From: Gymnorhina tibicen
Taxonomy: Eukaryota > Chordata > Aves > Passeriformes > Artamidae
Reading direction: 5' to 3'
Assembly (NCBI GenBank): GCA_013399875.1
Contig: VXAZ01005694.1
Location: 791,331 to 855,330 of the forward strand
DNA length: 64,000 nt
Part shown: positions 11,995 through 25,600 of the stretch, in pieces
How positions within the stretch are numbered: the stretch's first letter is position 1
Layout: every line of letters starts with the position of its first letter
Notes under the pieces: model-generated
Databases searched by the model: none
What the model saw: the letters and a program-made list of their open reading frames with translations, nothing else
What the model was told of the DNA's origin: nothing
Program-made: the position numbers and the translations under genes

Positions 11995-14900
11995 AAAGGA
12001 ATCTGGGCAGAGAAGCAGAATTTCTGCTGTGGCTTATAGGATGTGTTCATTCCCCATCAGAGCATCCCGGAGGCAAACTCCCCCTGAGAGGCATCTCTGT
12101 AAAACTCCCCCAGATCCAAGCTCTCAGAAATCTTGTTCGATTTATAAATGCAGTACTCAGTTTGTAATAAAACAACATTTCCTATCTATATGTAAGTACG
12201 TCTCAAATTTTGCAGGGTAAGAACCAAGCAGTTTAATCTGTCCTCCCATAACATATGCTGTCTGTGCTGGCCCCTCAACTTTCAGATGGTAAGCCTTCCC
12301 CAAAAACATACCATTCTTTCTGGATATCTTTCTAAACTATAACCCAACCAGAAGCTACAAGCTGGATGCAGCAATTAATGGCTGAATTCTTTGCCTTGGG
12401 TTATGCAGAATATCTAATTAAATTATTATAATGGCCACTCTTGGCCTTAAAACAAAGACAATACGAAACAACACAACACATAACATTTAATTCCCCTTTT
12501 CCCCTTCCAAAGACCTCACGACTAAATTCTTTTCTACAGAACCAAACCTAGCAGTACATGCTGTGGTTACAGCTCTTCCCTGACAGCCCTCCTGAAATGC
12601 TGTATAAAAGGCTGCTGCCTTCAGCCGCTCTCCTCACCATATTTTCTTGGTTTAGGTTTCATTAAGTCTGCTCATAGACTCAGAAACTTGCTCTGCCTGG
12701 CGTTATTTATCATCAGCAGTATCATTCTGGCAGAAGTTGTGCTACCTAGGGATTAAAATGGAATGTTGTGCCTTAATGCACACTCTGTGCACATTGCATC
12801 CCAGCCATAAGCAGCAAGCCAAGCTTTACAGAACAAGCCAAAATTTGGCCCTTGTGTAATGCAACAGGATTTCTTGATCCAAATAGCCAGATTTGGACTG
12901 GGCAGAAATCAATTAAAACCCACTTTCTGGCCCGAAGCTTCCTAAAGACAAAATCCCGCTGAGGTATTTGTCTCTCGGTAAGACCAAAAAGTGCACCGAG
13001 CAATTGCAATGCTGGAATAAGCCCAAGCAAACCTCCCGTTCTCTCTGAGCCCAGCTCCCCACTCACTCCAGACACCACAGTTACTAATCAATGCCAGTTC
13101 GACTTCACACTAATATCCCAGTTAATCTCCACGATTTCGGCTGCTGCAGACTCTCGTTACAAATCTCTGGTGTGCACACAGTGGCTGCAGACACACAAGA
13201 TTAATAACAGTGGAGGATAAAGACAGAGGTGGCCATTTATTCCAATTTGTCTTGCCACGTGCCTAATAAAACACTTCTTGCCAAAAGTAAACGTGCATAG
13301 AAGTATGTTTTATACATCTTGCAGCTAGCTTTTCCTTTGCTAAATGTTATGATCAAAACCACCCCACAAGAGCACATTTATTACTAACATTTATGCCACG
13401 GGATGAATTTCCTTCCTTAAACCGGGTGCTGACTGAAGGAATTGCAGGGGAAGGCTAGGAGTTGAAATGCTACTTTTCGTAGCACCTTTGGATCCAACAC
13501 AACCATTTGATTGACAAACACAGACAATTCTCAGCTCACTTTGGTCCCTGGCACTGAGAAAAAAAAAGAAGCTGTCAGGTTTATGTAGTCAGGAGAATAG
13601 ATTTCCCTTACAACTCTTCATAAAGGAAAAGCTCTTCTTGCCATTCTTCCCTCAGTTTCCTATGCAAGCTCTTTCCTCTTAACAGGGCTTCCCAAGTCAT
13701 ACAAAATTTATTAGAGACTGATGGAGTATACATTGCCTTTTACGTGCAAAGGTGCTGTTGGACTCTAGGCCTGATCAAAAAAAAGATGATCAACCCACAG
13801 TCTCAGGGAGGGCAATGAAGACATTTTTCTTTGAATCACAGTGAGAGAGACCAAGGGACTTTCCTTCCTCTAGGAAGAAAAGAGTGATGCCCAATAAAGT
13901 ATCCAAGACCAATGGGAAAATTAAGTGGGCAGCAGGAGAGAAAACAGAATTTAAAAAAGGGAACTGTTAACCGTTCCTTGTGTTAGCTAGTCACATGAAA
14001 AGAAAGGAAAAATTATAGCTTGGATATAAAGTCCTTCAAGCTGTCTAGAGACTTGCAGTAGCAGGTCAAGTTTTGCCCCTTTACATCGACACACAGGATT
14101 AGCTCTGTGCCAGAACGTGAAATGGTTAAGCTCTGTCTCACCTGAGGTTTCCTAGTTAATTTGAAGCACATACATTAGATTCAGTCTCTGCTTGCAGATC
14201 CTCTGGCTGGTTACAGATCTCTGGTGGCTGGATGGCCCCTATGGAATATGTTGATAATTTGTTTACTTGCCCCTTCCAAACAGTGTTAATATACTCAGAC
14301 CAGCCTAACCCCAAGGCTCTGTATATAATATCTGTTTACTGATGCAGTTGAAAACATAGCAACTAGAAAGAGAAGCCATATGCTGCCAGGGAGCCTAAAA
14401 AAGTTTTAACTTTTTCCAAGGTCACTGATGAGAGAAAAGCACATCTCTCTGGTGCTGTACCTGTTGATGTTAGCAAAGCCCTAGGAATGCCTGAAGCTAA
14501 GCAGGTAATTCAGGACTGATCGATCCTTTTCCTCACCTCTTTCATGAAATCCAAGATTTGGCAAGAGGGTCTTTGCTGTTCTTCCCCACACCCACATCAT
14601 TTTCACATGCTTCTCTGTTTCTTGGCTCTGGCTGGGACCAGGAGCAAGGGCAGGATGCTCTCATCTTTCCAGCCTGACTAGAAAAAAATCAGAAATCTAA
14701 TGAAAAGCATGTCCTCTGGAGATTTCCAGCCCCGTTTGGCAGATGCAGCTGTAGTTCAGATAATCAGCAAGACTTCTGGGTGCTTACTTGATGGGAAATA
14801 TTTGGTTGCTCTGCAACACTGCTTAAAGCACGCATGGAATAAGGCTGCTGTGGATTAATGGAATCTGTATTTTCAGCTCAGTTTTACGAGGTGTTAGCAC

Positions 14901-16974
14901 TCAGCATACCGATGTCCTCAACACTCACCAGCATCACTTATTTTCCAAATGATCTGACCCCTGGAGAGGTGCACTCAAGTAAGTTTGTTTTGCTTAAATA
15001 GCCCCACCATTGAGAGAGATTGCTCTTTAGTTTGCAATCACAAAAAGGCTGTTCATCAGCAGGCATTTTATTCTATGCCCTCCAGCTTCTGCTTTGCTAC
15101 AGCCTCCCACTTTCCTGTCCCTTTTTCCTCCTGCCAGCTCGAGCAGCTTGGCCAGAGTGTGCACGACAGGCTGTCTCCAGGCACTTCCCCTTGGTGGAGG
15201 TGTGCAGGTCGGACAGCTCAGTGTTGATTGCACAGTCCGCGGCTCCAGAGGGCTCCCAGGAAACCCAGCACCAAATGCACTGGAGAATTTCGCCCTTACT
15301 TAGTGAAAAGATCTTGGATACACATCAGGGTGAACTGATGAGCTCAACTGGGTGTATAGCAAATAGCCACAGGTATTTGCCAGGCTTTATTTAACACCCT
15401 TAGATGGGCTTATTTTGTTAAAGCCGAGCCAGTCTAAATCCTTTTGGGTTGGGAACCCGTGCAAAATCAGCTCTGAGGAGAGGAAATCCATACAAAGTAT
15501 CTCTGGTGGGTACCATGTGATCTATGATTATTTAAATGGATTCTCTAACTCATTCTTGCTTGACATAATTAACTGTTCTTGTTATTCTGTTATGCTACAG
15601 TAGCCAGCCATATGGTAGCTCACACATTTTTGGAATGGGATTTTTAAATTACTATTATTTTCAATTCCTTTTTAATCTAGTACAGAACATACATTACATG
15701 ATAAATTACCTATATATTGCCTTAATAAATTGACATTTAGATCTAGCCAACACAGAGTAATTTTCCTAATTAAATGTCAATATGTGCCCAAGAGTACAGC
15801 TCTTCAACACTGTAAATGTCACAAATTAGCAAACGGGCAGAATCATCTATAACTCTGTTTCTCCAGATACCAAGCAAATTCTGCTGGGCATCTCTCATGA
15901 TGAAACTGGGAGGGAGAGAGGGGAGAGGGAAGAGGCAGCAGGTGTTCCATGACCCATCAGAGGAACAGCAGCCGCTGTGGGGCCCCGTTCCTGCAGCACT
16001 CCACGTACACTCATTTCTCCTTCGTTATTCCCTGCTGGAAAGTTGCCTTGCCAACTGCAGCACGCAGTGAGGGGAGCCAAAACTTGAACGGGAGTATGTT
16101 GTTAGAGGATGCCACCTCTAACTCAGCATAATCAGCCAGGGAGATGGCCCAGCACTGAAATGGTCCCTAACTAGAGCCACCAAACAATTCTAGTGGGTTT
16201 GAACGAATCCTTTGGTAATGTTTCGAGTAGCTTTGACAGAGCAAGGTTTGTAACAAAGAAAAAAAACCTTGTCTGTCGGTCCATCCCTCCCCTGAGAAAG
16301 AGAAGGGGCTTTGCTAACAGGATTCGGTCGCCTTGTAGACAGGAATCCATCAAAGACTTTGCAAGTAAAACCCGCTATTTCTGTTACACACTTTGTTGAA
16401 GCAATTCTAGTTCCTCATCTTATAAAGATGATCTGACCTCTGTCCCCTTGGGGCAATTCAGCTACAGCAGTTTCTCCAGCTTGTCTCTTTGTAGCTCTTG
16501 GTCTTAAGCCCCTTGAATCCCCAGATGTTAAGTCCCAGCATTTTAATGCCAGTTCAAGATGATGTATCAGCCTCACAGAAATGAATCAATAAAGATGCAC
16601 TCTGTTGACAGCTCTGATCAAGGAAATTGATACAGTGACTTATTGCTTACCCTGTTGTGATATTGGACAGATTTTTCACTGCCATTACTGCTGAGTTTCT
16701 GCCGGTTTGGGGTTTTTTTCTTTCTTCGGCATACCTGTAAAAATACTACCCATTGTAATTTTAATTAAATGGACTTGCATAAGAATAACTTCAAGAAATT
16801 GTAACTTCACGCTGTGACTGCAGGCAGTTTGCAAGTTGTCCACTTCTCCAGACTGATTCTGGGGAAAACCGAGAATCCGAAGTCATGCAGAAATCACAAA
16901 CTTCTCCAAGAGAAATTTGCCCTTGGAGGATTCCCAAGGGCTGTGCTGGCAAACCCACTCTGCACTGCCACCTC
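11995..16974. other. Unique sequence, AT-rich islands
   Basis: No gene seen. Two AT-rich, CpG-poor stretches (about 12360-12440 and 15640-15800) contain clustered TAATTA-like words and could be conserved elements, but there is no direct evidence. Short overlapping frames at 15.0-15.4 kb occur in all three plus frames, a sign of low stop density rather than coding. Confidence 0.5.
15908..15929 (+). other. Potential G-quadruplex motif
   Basis: Four runs of at least three G lie at 15908-15910, 15912-15914, 15920-15923 and 15927-15929, with loops of 1, 5 and 3 bases. This satisfies the usual G3+N1-7 pattern on the plus strand. It sits in unique sequence with no gene identified nearby, so a regulatory role is only a possibility. 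Confidence 0.6.
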
Positions 16975-17520
16975 GTGACAGACAAGGGCTGCTCGGGCAA
17001 GTCTGGCTGCTCGGGCTCGAATCCAGCACAACCGCGGCTGTGTAAAGCCACGGGGGGATATTCACCGTGAACACTTCGGATAAAACTCTTTTTTTGCATA
17101 TTTGCATCATTTGAAGCAGACGGGTCTTTAAGCGCTGCGAGGAAAGGCTCCATTTCCCATCGCAGTAACATCTTAGGGCATTCAGAGTCATCCTGGCTCC
17201 TCCTTCTACACGGTTATTGGGTATTATTAATTAGCAAAAAAGCACCTGGGGAAGTCACCTTTGACTGTGTCTGTCTCCCCAAAAGACAGCTACTCCAATA
17301 TACAGCTCTCCAGAAGCTTTCCTCAGCTGTTGCCTAGTCCTGTAGAAACCGGGTCCTCCGGCCTCAGAGTTCCTTTGTTCTTCCAGAAGCGCTTCAGCCG
17401 CAAGCTCTGTATTCATCATGAGTCCGAGACACGTCAGTATACGGAAAACGGGTTTTCTTCTTCCCACATTCCCTGCTGGTCTTTGCAAAACAGAGTGAGC
17501 TTTGCTCCAGACGGTTTGGA
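16975..17520. promoter_or_regulatory. CpG-enriched patch
   Basis: Two clusters of CpG lie here: about fourteen between 16975 and 17215 and about nine between 17340 and 17520. The flanking kilobases have roughly one per 100 bases. The retained CpGs suggest the segment is often unmethylated or under constraint, as in a distal enhancer or small CpG island. No TATA or CCAAT arrangement comparable to the 19.4 kb patch was seen, and no recognisable coding frame. It lies 2 kb from that patch, so the two could belong to one regulatory domain. Confidence 0.25.
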
Positions 17521-18437
17521 GTCAGAAGATAATGTTATCCCTCTGTCCCCATGCACACAGTGAATTCTCCCCATCTTCTCTTTAAATTCTTTTCCCCTGC
17601 ACAACTTAGTTATATGCTGACCTAAAGGAGAGGATGAGCTTGACTTTCACCCAGTGTTTAGAGAACTCACTTGGTGCATAGGAGGGTTGTGATGTAGTTT
17701 CACTAAATAATTAACCCAAAATAGCGGCAGCAGAAGTCTAAGAGAACCACCCACACAAGGTAGGATTTCAATAATTTTCCTCAGATCTAATTCAAGACAC
17801 AAAAGAGAAATTCGCTTCTGCAGCCCTCATGGAGAAGCAATTTGTCTCCATTCTTTTAAATGAAGCTATTCAAAGCCATCGGAGTGCCTAAAACTAAAGA
17901 ACAAACCAATTCACAAGTGGGGGTGAAAAAAGCACCTAATCTTCCCAAATATCCATTAACACAACAACCCCCATCCAATTTCTTGTGCTAAGTAACTACT
18001 GTTCTACTGTAAAAAATTATTCCTATTTTTTGTAGGAAGCTAAAGTGTCTACTTCTGATTCCTGGCAAGCTGCACGCTTAATTCTGGACTCCAAATTCTG
18101 ATAGACAGCCCAGATGATTAAGCAGTGACCATCACAATGCTTCCCCACTTTTGTGACATGTGTTCCCCAGCTATAGAGATGACCCAGTAATATTTTCTAA
18201 CCACAGAGGAGCATAATGAAACTCAGATTCTTGCTCCAGCAATAAACAGACTTCATTGAAAGATACTGTTTAAAAGCAAGTCACTCTGCAATGGACGAAA
18301 TCAAAATTAGATTTTATTGGGAATGATCTTTAGTGGGAAAAAAGTATTTGAGAGAAATGCTTTAGTGCTTTTCTGGAATAAAATGGCAGCAAAATAATTA
18401 AGGTTCGGCCTTTGGAAGGCCTTTCTTGATAGAATCA

Positions 18438-18479
18438 ATGAGACTGAATATTAAATAAATGAGATTGAATATTAAATAA
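18438..18479. repeat. 21-bp tandem duplication
   Basis: Two adjacent 21-base AT-rich units (18438-18458 and 18459-18479) differ at one site: GAGACTGAATATT against GAGATTGAATATT. This is a single local duplication event in unique sequence. Confidence 0.95.
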
Positions 18480-18909
18480 ATGTTAGGATAAGTACTCATT
18501 TCCTGATTAGGATTTCAGTAGTTCCAGGAAATAAAACTATTACTGATTAAATAGACTGAAATAGTTTAATAACATCTCTTTTCAAGAACAAAATTCATCT
18601 AACTCTTCCTTTGTCATAATTCTTTGAATTCTTTGTACTCCGGAGAGAGGGAAGATTCATGAGTGTGATTAAAACACTCTTAAAATAAAGTCAAATAAGA
18701 ACTGCAGCCCTGACACCATAGCTGCTGGAAGTAGAACAATTCTACTGAAAAACTTATACCACATCAAGGCCGCTTACTGAAACTCCTCAATGAAATTATT
18801 TCTGGCCCAGCCTGACAAACAAGTAGCCATCTACCTGGTTTCGGATGGGAAAAAAAACAAACCCAGACCACCCCTTCCTTTATTCCTACAAACCATTGAG
18901 GGGAATTGC

Positions 18910-18928
18910 AAAAAAAAAAAAAAAAAAA
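18910..18928. repeat. Poly(A) run, 19 bases
   Basis: Nineteen consecutive A on the plus strand. The preceding sequence is not a recognisable processed gene copy, and no flanking duplication is visible, so it is listed as a plain homopolymer. Confidence 0.95.
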
Positions 18929-19020
18929 TTGTTTGGCATTTGATATTTTGGATGTAAGAGAGAACACCACTCAGCAATTCATTTAAATAGTTTCTCTTAG
19001 CAGAAACATTTCGTCTTTAG

Positions 19021-19690
19021 CGGGTGAAAATGTGAAAGTTGTGAGGCCCGCCTTGCCGGTTTTATATTTAGTTACCTTGAACATAAAGCATGACTCGGTC
19101 CTTAAGATTTATGTCCACCTGTGCAGGTCCTGACGTTTCTGGCATCTGAAGTTCAGCTCATCGTGCAAGTGTGATAGTCTCAAGCAAGCAAAACCTCACA
19201 GCAGAGCGGAGCTGGGGAAAGCAGCCACGATTTGTGGTGCTCACTGTACGTACGTCAGGAGCACTGAGGGCAGCCAAAACCAGCTTGCTGAGCAGTGCAA
19301 CATAAACAGCCTTTAAATCTTCTTTGCTTATAACAAGTGGGCAAAGGCAAGGCCGTGCGAAATTTGTCCGCCTTTTTTATTGGTTTACTGCGAAAGAAAA
19401 CTCAGCTCACGCTCCGGGCAACGCCGACAATCTTGGAGCTGCGCGTATAAACAAACAGAGCCACTGAGCAGCTTCGGTTTGGCTCAAAGAGTCCAGCAGC
19501 AGCACCGTACAGACGAGGAGACAGATTCTACCTCTGCCTCAGCTCAGCTCTGTGCAATTTCCCTTCACCTGTGCACTCGGAAGGAATTCCAGATTCCTAC
19601 GGCCGAACCCTGAAGGGGACCACGTGCCTGCCCGGGAATACAAAGCTATTCCATCCTTCATCCGAGCCTGTGGAGGCTCATCAGGGTTCC
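19021..19690 (+). promoter_or_regulatory. CpG-rich, promoter-like segment
   Basis: About thirty CpGs occur in 670 bases. I counted 13 CpGs and about 54% GC over 19381-19620, giving an observed/expected ratio near 0.7, which is borderline CpG-island quality in a CpG-poor region. On the plus strand an inverted CCAAT box (ATTGG, 19379-19383) lies about 65 bases before a TATA-like TATAAA (19446-19451), a natural order for a core promoter. A start of transcription would then fall near 19475-19480. CRE half-sites (TGACG at 19131-19135, CGTCA at 19253-19257) and an E-box CACGTG near 19621 add to the picture. A strong splice donor (CCAAG then GTAAGT) lies downstream at about 20448. No protein is recognisable downstream, so a non-coding transcript or distal regulatory element is as likely as a gene promoter. 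Confidence 0.35.
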
Positions 19691-22600
19691 CCGTTATGGA
19701 CAAAGGATCTCTAACAGGTCTGCAGAGATCCCTAACAGAGCTTCTGCCAACTGCTGCAACCAATGCCAAAGAACTACTTTTTCTTTCAATACGCCCTTCA
19801 GGTGTCCATGTTGGCTCCTAGCAGGTTTCTCACCACTCCCTCCTGCCGTAAAATACAAAATATCTGAACTAGAAAACGACCACGGATTTTTGGAAGGTTT
19901 TGCAAACGGCCTTTTGCAGAGGTTTAAAAAGAAGTTTCTATCTCTCGACAGCCTAAACAAAACAGGCAAAGTCAGGAAAGCTTAAGAATAGCTCCAGTTT
20001 TCTAAAGGCTTTCCCTTGTCCTTGACATCCTCACTGTCTCAACTTGGTTTGGAAGCATGGTTTTCATCACAGAAGGGTTTAAGTTTGGCTCTTTGCTCAG
20101 CTTCTGTCTTTGACGTTAATTTTATGATCAGATGTTTCCTCTTCCAACAGTCAACGTTGTGTTTTCAACTCAGATTTATTTTCAGCACTTGATGATGTGC
20201 CATCAGAAAGACCTAATTCATCCCCTCTTTCTGCTGGCGTTTGTCGTCATCAGAAGACTGCCTTCAAAACTTTAAAAATGCAATGCAGGAACAAGTCAGG
20301 CCATATCGTGGTGCCGTCATCTGTGGGAAAAATCTGTTCTCCGATGACTCTGGAATTATTCTAGAAATTCAAAGCAGGTCTTTCTATTTTTATATTTTTC
20401 TGAAGAATCTTAAAGTACCACATGATGCAGGTAAAAAAACCTCCCAAGGTAAGTCTGAATATTAAACAGGTAATTTATGATGCACTAGGATTTTTTAAAA
20501 TCAAATACTGCTGTCATTTTTCAGGCCTTTGGGATATTCTTGAATTCCATCTCTTTAAAAAAATTGCAGCTATGACACTCACATCAGTATGCCTTGGAGA
20601 AAATTCTGGTACAGATGGGCTGGTGTCAAACGTGAAGCTCTGGAGAATTTGGGATGTGGGACTGACCTTTTTGCAGCTAAGGCCCATTTTGCTCGCTGGG
20701 TAAAACCTTCCAAGCCGATGTCCATCATACTCAGAGTAAGTCAAATCCTCTTACAAAACTCTGAGAAAGAAAAATAATCTGCCTATTGGTTTTGACCAAG
20801 TGAAAGGACTTTTTCCACCTTTTCATTTCAGGAAAAAGGATTGATTTCAATTTACAGCACACTTCCATCTTCCTTTAAGGAGGTTTAGGTTAACAAATCC
20901 CTTTTAGAAATATTTTTTCTGTCTGCGTTCCTTAATGTTTTTCATTTGAGAAATTTCCCATTATGTGCCTAATTTTTTTTTAAATTAATATTTAGCCTCA
21001 AAAGTTATTCCCTGTGCAGAAGATTTTTCTCCTTGGCATATCAAAGTTTCTACGGGTTTTCAAAGAAATGAGATACTGCAACAGATGCACTGCCAGGTGC
21101 ACAGTGCTTGCAAATCACTCGTGATTTTAGATGCCAGGAAAGGGCAGTACTTTTAAAAAGGACTAGCTGAGTGGATTGATTTAAAAAAAAAAAAAGTGTT
21201 TGTCCGTGTTCTTTGGTCGGGCTTTCTTGTAACATGCAATGGTCTTTATCACCTTGTGAAAGAGTCTCCCGTGCTGCACTTGGGGCCTCAGCAAATGCCA
21301 CGAGGATGTTGCACAGAGAACAGCATAAAACCCCTCCAGAAGAGTCCAGACACCTGGATGATGAAGGTCTAAGTCTTTAGAGGAATAAGAACCCCCAAAT
21401 CCAAGAGGCTCCTTCCTTAGGAGCAAGACCACAGAGATCTGACCTAGCAGAGGAGGGAGCTCACAGAGCTCATATCCCAGCTAATAGGGATAGAGGGCAC
21501 CTTCACCCACGTCCCAAACACTGGGTTTAGGATCCTCATTCCTGAGTTTGATCTTGATTTGGAGCATTTGGCTACAGGAAGGAGTATCTTACCTTCCCAG
21601 GTATGTATTGAGAGCCTCTGGTGCCTTTTACCTTCACACTGAGCCAATTTTCTCACTTTCAAAAAACCCCTCCAAAGGAGTTTCCTCGGGCAAGGGGCAG
21701 CATCGGTGCAGGCTGCCGATCACACAGCTCCAGCTGCTGACACTTAACATGCAAAGTAATTCCCACAGCAGCTGCTCCCGAGGAACTCCTTCCTGGCCCA
21801 AAGAGCCTCAGCCAAAGGTTAGCACCATGCTGACCTGATGCCAAACGAGAGTTCTCGATAAGGAAGTTAAACAGAAGAAATGTGCCTCCCGTGCGCAGCA
21901 GCAAGAAGTTGTGGATCAAGTAACAGGCTCCACAAAACATGTGGAAAGGAACAGAGAATTAAATGTGCCTGCACAAGGTTTTTTTTTTACAGAAACAGTG
22001 TGAAAGGGATTAAAATACAAAAGGTCGAAGATAAGAAAAGATAACCACCTAGGCACTCTGTTAACTTATCCCTTTGACATTACTGAAAATTTTAGACTTA
22101 ATCCTATATAAAAGAAATGGCAGTCTACATCAATCCTATTAATGATTTCATGTAATACTTTTATTTCGGACTGTTTCTGAGATTTCACTGGAAAAATGAA
22201 AGGCAATTGGGAAAAAATATTATCCTTTTTTCAGAAGGAGAAAATAGTCTCCCTTACCCATATTGACAATCTAGTCTTAAAGAAAACCATGTAATACTGT
22301 AGAAAATTGTCATCTTGTCATAATTTTAGCAAACAAAAGGTACGTGAATCCTCTTTGCAGTCTTTTCTTATCTTTGTTTTTCAACAAAGAAAGGAGAATT
22401 GGAAAAACGAGCGATGTTTTCATTCGATATCACGAGGTTCAAATTTCAGTAATTGTTATAGCCAAACCTAAATCCAAAGATTTACAATTAGGAATCTCTT
22501 ACAGGAAACACCTAAGGGATTTCCAGCCCAAGATTAAAACTACCAAACTCAATAAAGCTGCTACCCGTCGTAACACCAAGACTTCTGAAAAAAATTTAGT

Positions 22601-25600
22601 AGGCAGCAACAGAAGTACAGCAAGATATATTTATTAACACCTCAAGCAGGCCCATTGTGCTAGATACCTTCAAGGAAAATGGCAAAGAAAGGTTTTCCCC
22701 CAAGCTTTCCAGAGAGAAGCCCTGATGCCCAGATTTCAGAAAAGATCTTTCTAAAAACACGTTCTCATTCTGCAATATCTGGTTTCGGCTCATTTCAGAA
22801 CCAGAAGACAAGTGAATGCAGCAGGTCCGTTTGGAGGCCTTACTTCTGCAGGTTTTGCATTCTTTCCAGTCACTCGGGCTTAGCTCCGATACACATAATT
22901 TTCTATGTTTTATTAAGCATTAGGCTTTTGCATGTAAGGTTTTCCACTTCATTTGCAAGGTCAGAAAGCACATTTGCCCAAACTATTTACTTACGCCACA
23001 AGAAACCTGAAAGTCACCAACAATAAGAGGAAAAACACTGGGGAAAACAGAAAGGAAGGAAATAACTTCATAGCCATTAGGGAAGCCTAAACAACAGGAA
23101 TAGTAGCAAGCCTGTATTACCTAAAGATTGAAAATAGGAGATTCAAGGATATTCAGACTCTGGCTGCTTGAATGACACCAGCCTCAGGGTTCAATTCCTT
23201 TGCACAAAAGCTGGCATTAAAACTGATCTTGCATTTTTCCATCTCCCACTCTTACAAAGCCATTAATTCTTTCCTTTCTTCAAAATAATAATGATGACAA
23301 AAAAGACTTCCCAAGCACAGCCACGTGCAAAGTATCCTCATTTCCATCCAAAATAACACTGGCTGATCAGCAAACCTGGAAGGTTCACCTGTGGCTGGGA
23401 AACAGCAGAGGTCCTTCCTGTGCAAGCACATTTATTTTCAGACAGAGTTCTGCGGGGTGGAGATTTCCAGCAGCACTCTCCTGTCTGGGCTGTAAGAGAT
23501 CAGCTGTCCCTGGCTGGGGAGAGGGAGATGCTCTTTTGCCAGTGACCAAGATCACAGTAACAGCACGGAGGAAGCACACAAGGTTACTGGTGGCACGGTT
23601 TTCCAGGTTAGAGTCCCAGCTTTCCCTGTTCCCAGAAGTGTGAAATCTGCCGGGCTCTGCCTCCAGCCCTGCCATGCTTGTTCCTGCTGGCACGGGATTT
23701 GATAATGTTCTTTTCTCCTCACTTTCCCCAAACTGAGACCCTGGTATTTTCCCTGTTTCTTTCTCCTTCTGCCCATGCTGGAAACAGCTCCAGTATTCCC
23801 CTTGCTCTTCCCAGAGGGAAAAGCCCCATAACAACAAATCCCTCTGGGTTTTCGTTTTAAAGGCCTTTCACTGAAGAACAGCCTTATGTTGCTCTACCAC
23901 CTTTTCAACAGTTTTGCACTTCCAGAGAAGCTTCTGCCCCACCTCAAAATGCACACTGTTCACCAGGAGGGTCTGCTGGAAGCAAAACTGACCTTTCTGA
24001 GAGCAGATCCTCCCTCCCTGTAAAGCAGTGCCAAAGCTAATGCTGGAGGAGGGATGCAGACAGATGCAAACTGGTTGGTGGCGGTGAGTAGAAAGCGAGA
24101 ACAGTTTAATCAGCCCGTTGTCTACAAGCCAAATTTGACATTTCAGAAAACACAGCGCCTTGCTGCACAGCGCTGGGTGCTGGGATCAGCACACACTTGG
24201 GAAGCCATGGAAGTGGAGGAGGTAAAAGACAAAGTGGGAGAAAGAGCAATTCTTTGCAGGTGGTTGTTGGTTTGTTTCATGGATTTCAAGGAAGGCAGGA
24301 ATTACATTTACTCAATTCTTTTTTTCAGTGGTCCAAATAATCACTTAAAATACTACATGAAATGCCCTATACAAATAGTATTTTCCCTTTTTAATTTTGG
24401 CCCAGACCCCTTGACAGCATCCTGTTTAGGCAGAGAAGGGATTTTGTTTTGAGATTTCTGAGCTCAGTGACATTTTTGAGGTCTGTGTGCCTTCTCAAGT
24501 TATGCTCCAAACAAAGTCTAGGTTTTGGTGGTGAGATTGTGAAGTTTGAAAATATGAACAATCAGCTGAGGAGAAAAGGAAAAGAAGGAGGATTAGCTTT
24601 AGGAATGACTCTGCAAACTGAGACCCTGCTGCAATCCAGGGAATTGAAAATTGCCATGAAAAAATAAGCCACAGGAGAGCTAAGAAACAACTTGGGAAAA
24701 ATCTTATTTATTGAAATGAAAACTGTTAAGGATCAGAGGTAAAAACTCCTCTGCAGAGAAATTAAAAATATACAAGCTTACTCCGAGTTAGAAGAAAGTA
24801 AAATGCAGGAGCTGTGAGTTCCAGAGAAAATGGTAATTCTGTATTACTATAGCTTCAAGCTGAGTCTCTCTTCTCCAGGGTACCAAGTCTTTGTGCTCTT
24901 AAAGCCTCAATCCCCCTGCATCTCTGCTCTCAGTTATTTTTCACCGGTGCCCAAAATCTCTGAATTAACTGGTGAAATCAGTCAGGACGGACTAGGACCA
25001 GCTCATCAGAGTACCACGGTAATTCCCGGATTCACTCCTTTTAGACACAAAAATGCCATCATCATCCACTAAGGCATTTCAGGGCTAAGCCTGTGTCCAG
25101 GTGTAATCAGAGGCCCATTGAAAGAGAGCTGAATGAGTCGCTACGTAGGACACTACCACCTCCTTACAGTGGAATAAGCCAGCACTTAACCCAAGATAAA
25201 GAATAATCCCAGTTTCCCCTCTCTTTCCATGTCTATCAGATATTGCAAGTCAGTGTCATTTCCTTCAATATGTATTCGGCCAAAAAACCCCAAAAAAACC
25301 CATTGCAGTTCTCTCTCCTGATCTCTCAGTTAAGAAATAGCTTGGAGTGTTTGTTTGCCCTGTTTCCTGCATCAGGGCTTAAAGAGCTTTTAGGAAAAGA
25401 TCTAGAAGTGCATAAACAAAACATCAACGAAATGCTCAAAGTCCTGAAGATGCTGACTTCTAAAAGAATGGCAGCACAGCTGATCAGGGGGTTCTTTACC
25501 TTGTCAGGAAAACTGTACAGAATTCACACACTGCTTTGGTACTTGTGGGGCTTCAGAGGCTCACAGCAGCCAAGCATACAATGTGTTCTCTATGAGAGCC

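Larger units (their letters stand above)
17521..19020. other. Unique AT-rich sequence
   Basis: This stretch lies between two CpG patches. It contains the 21-bp duplication and the 19-base poly(A) listed separately. Nothing else was recognised. Confidence 0.55.

Noticed and set aside
23385..23837. 150-codon minus-strand open frame
   Set aside because: Overlapping frames are open on both strands here, which points to low stop density rather than coding.
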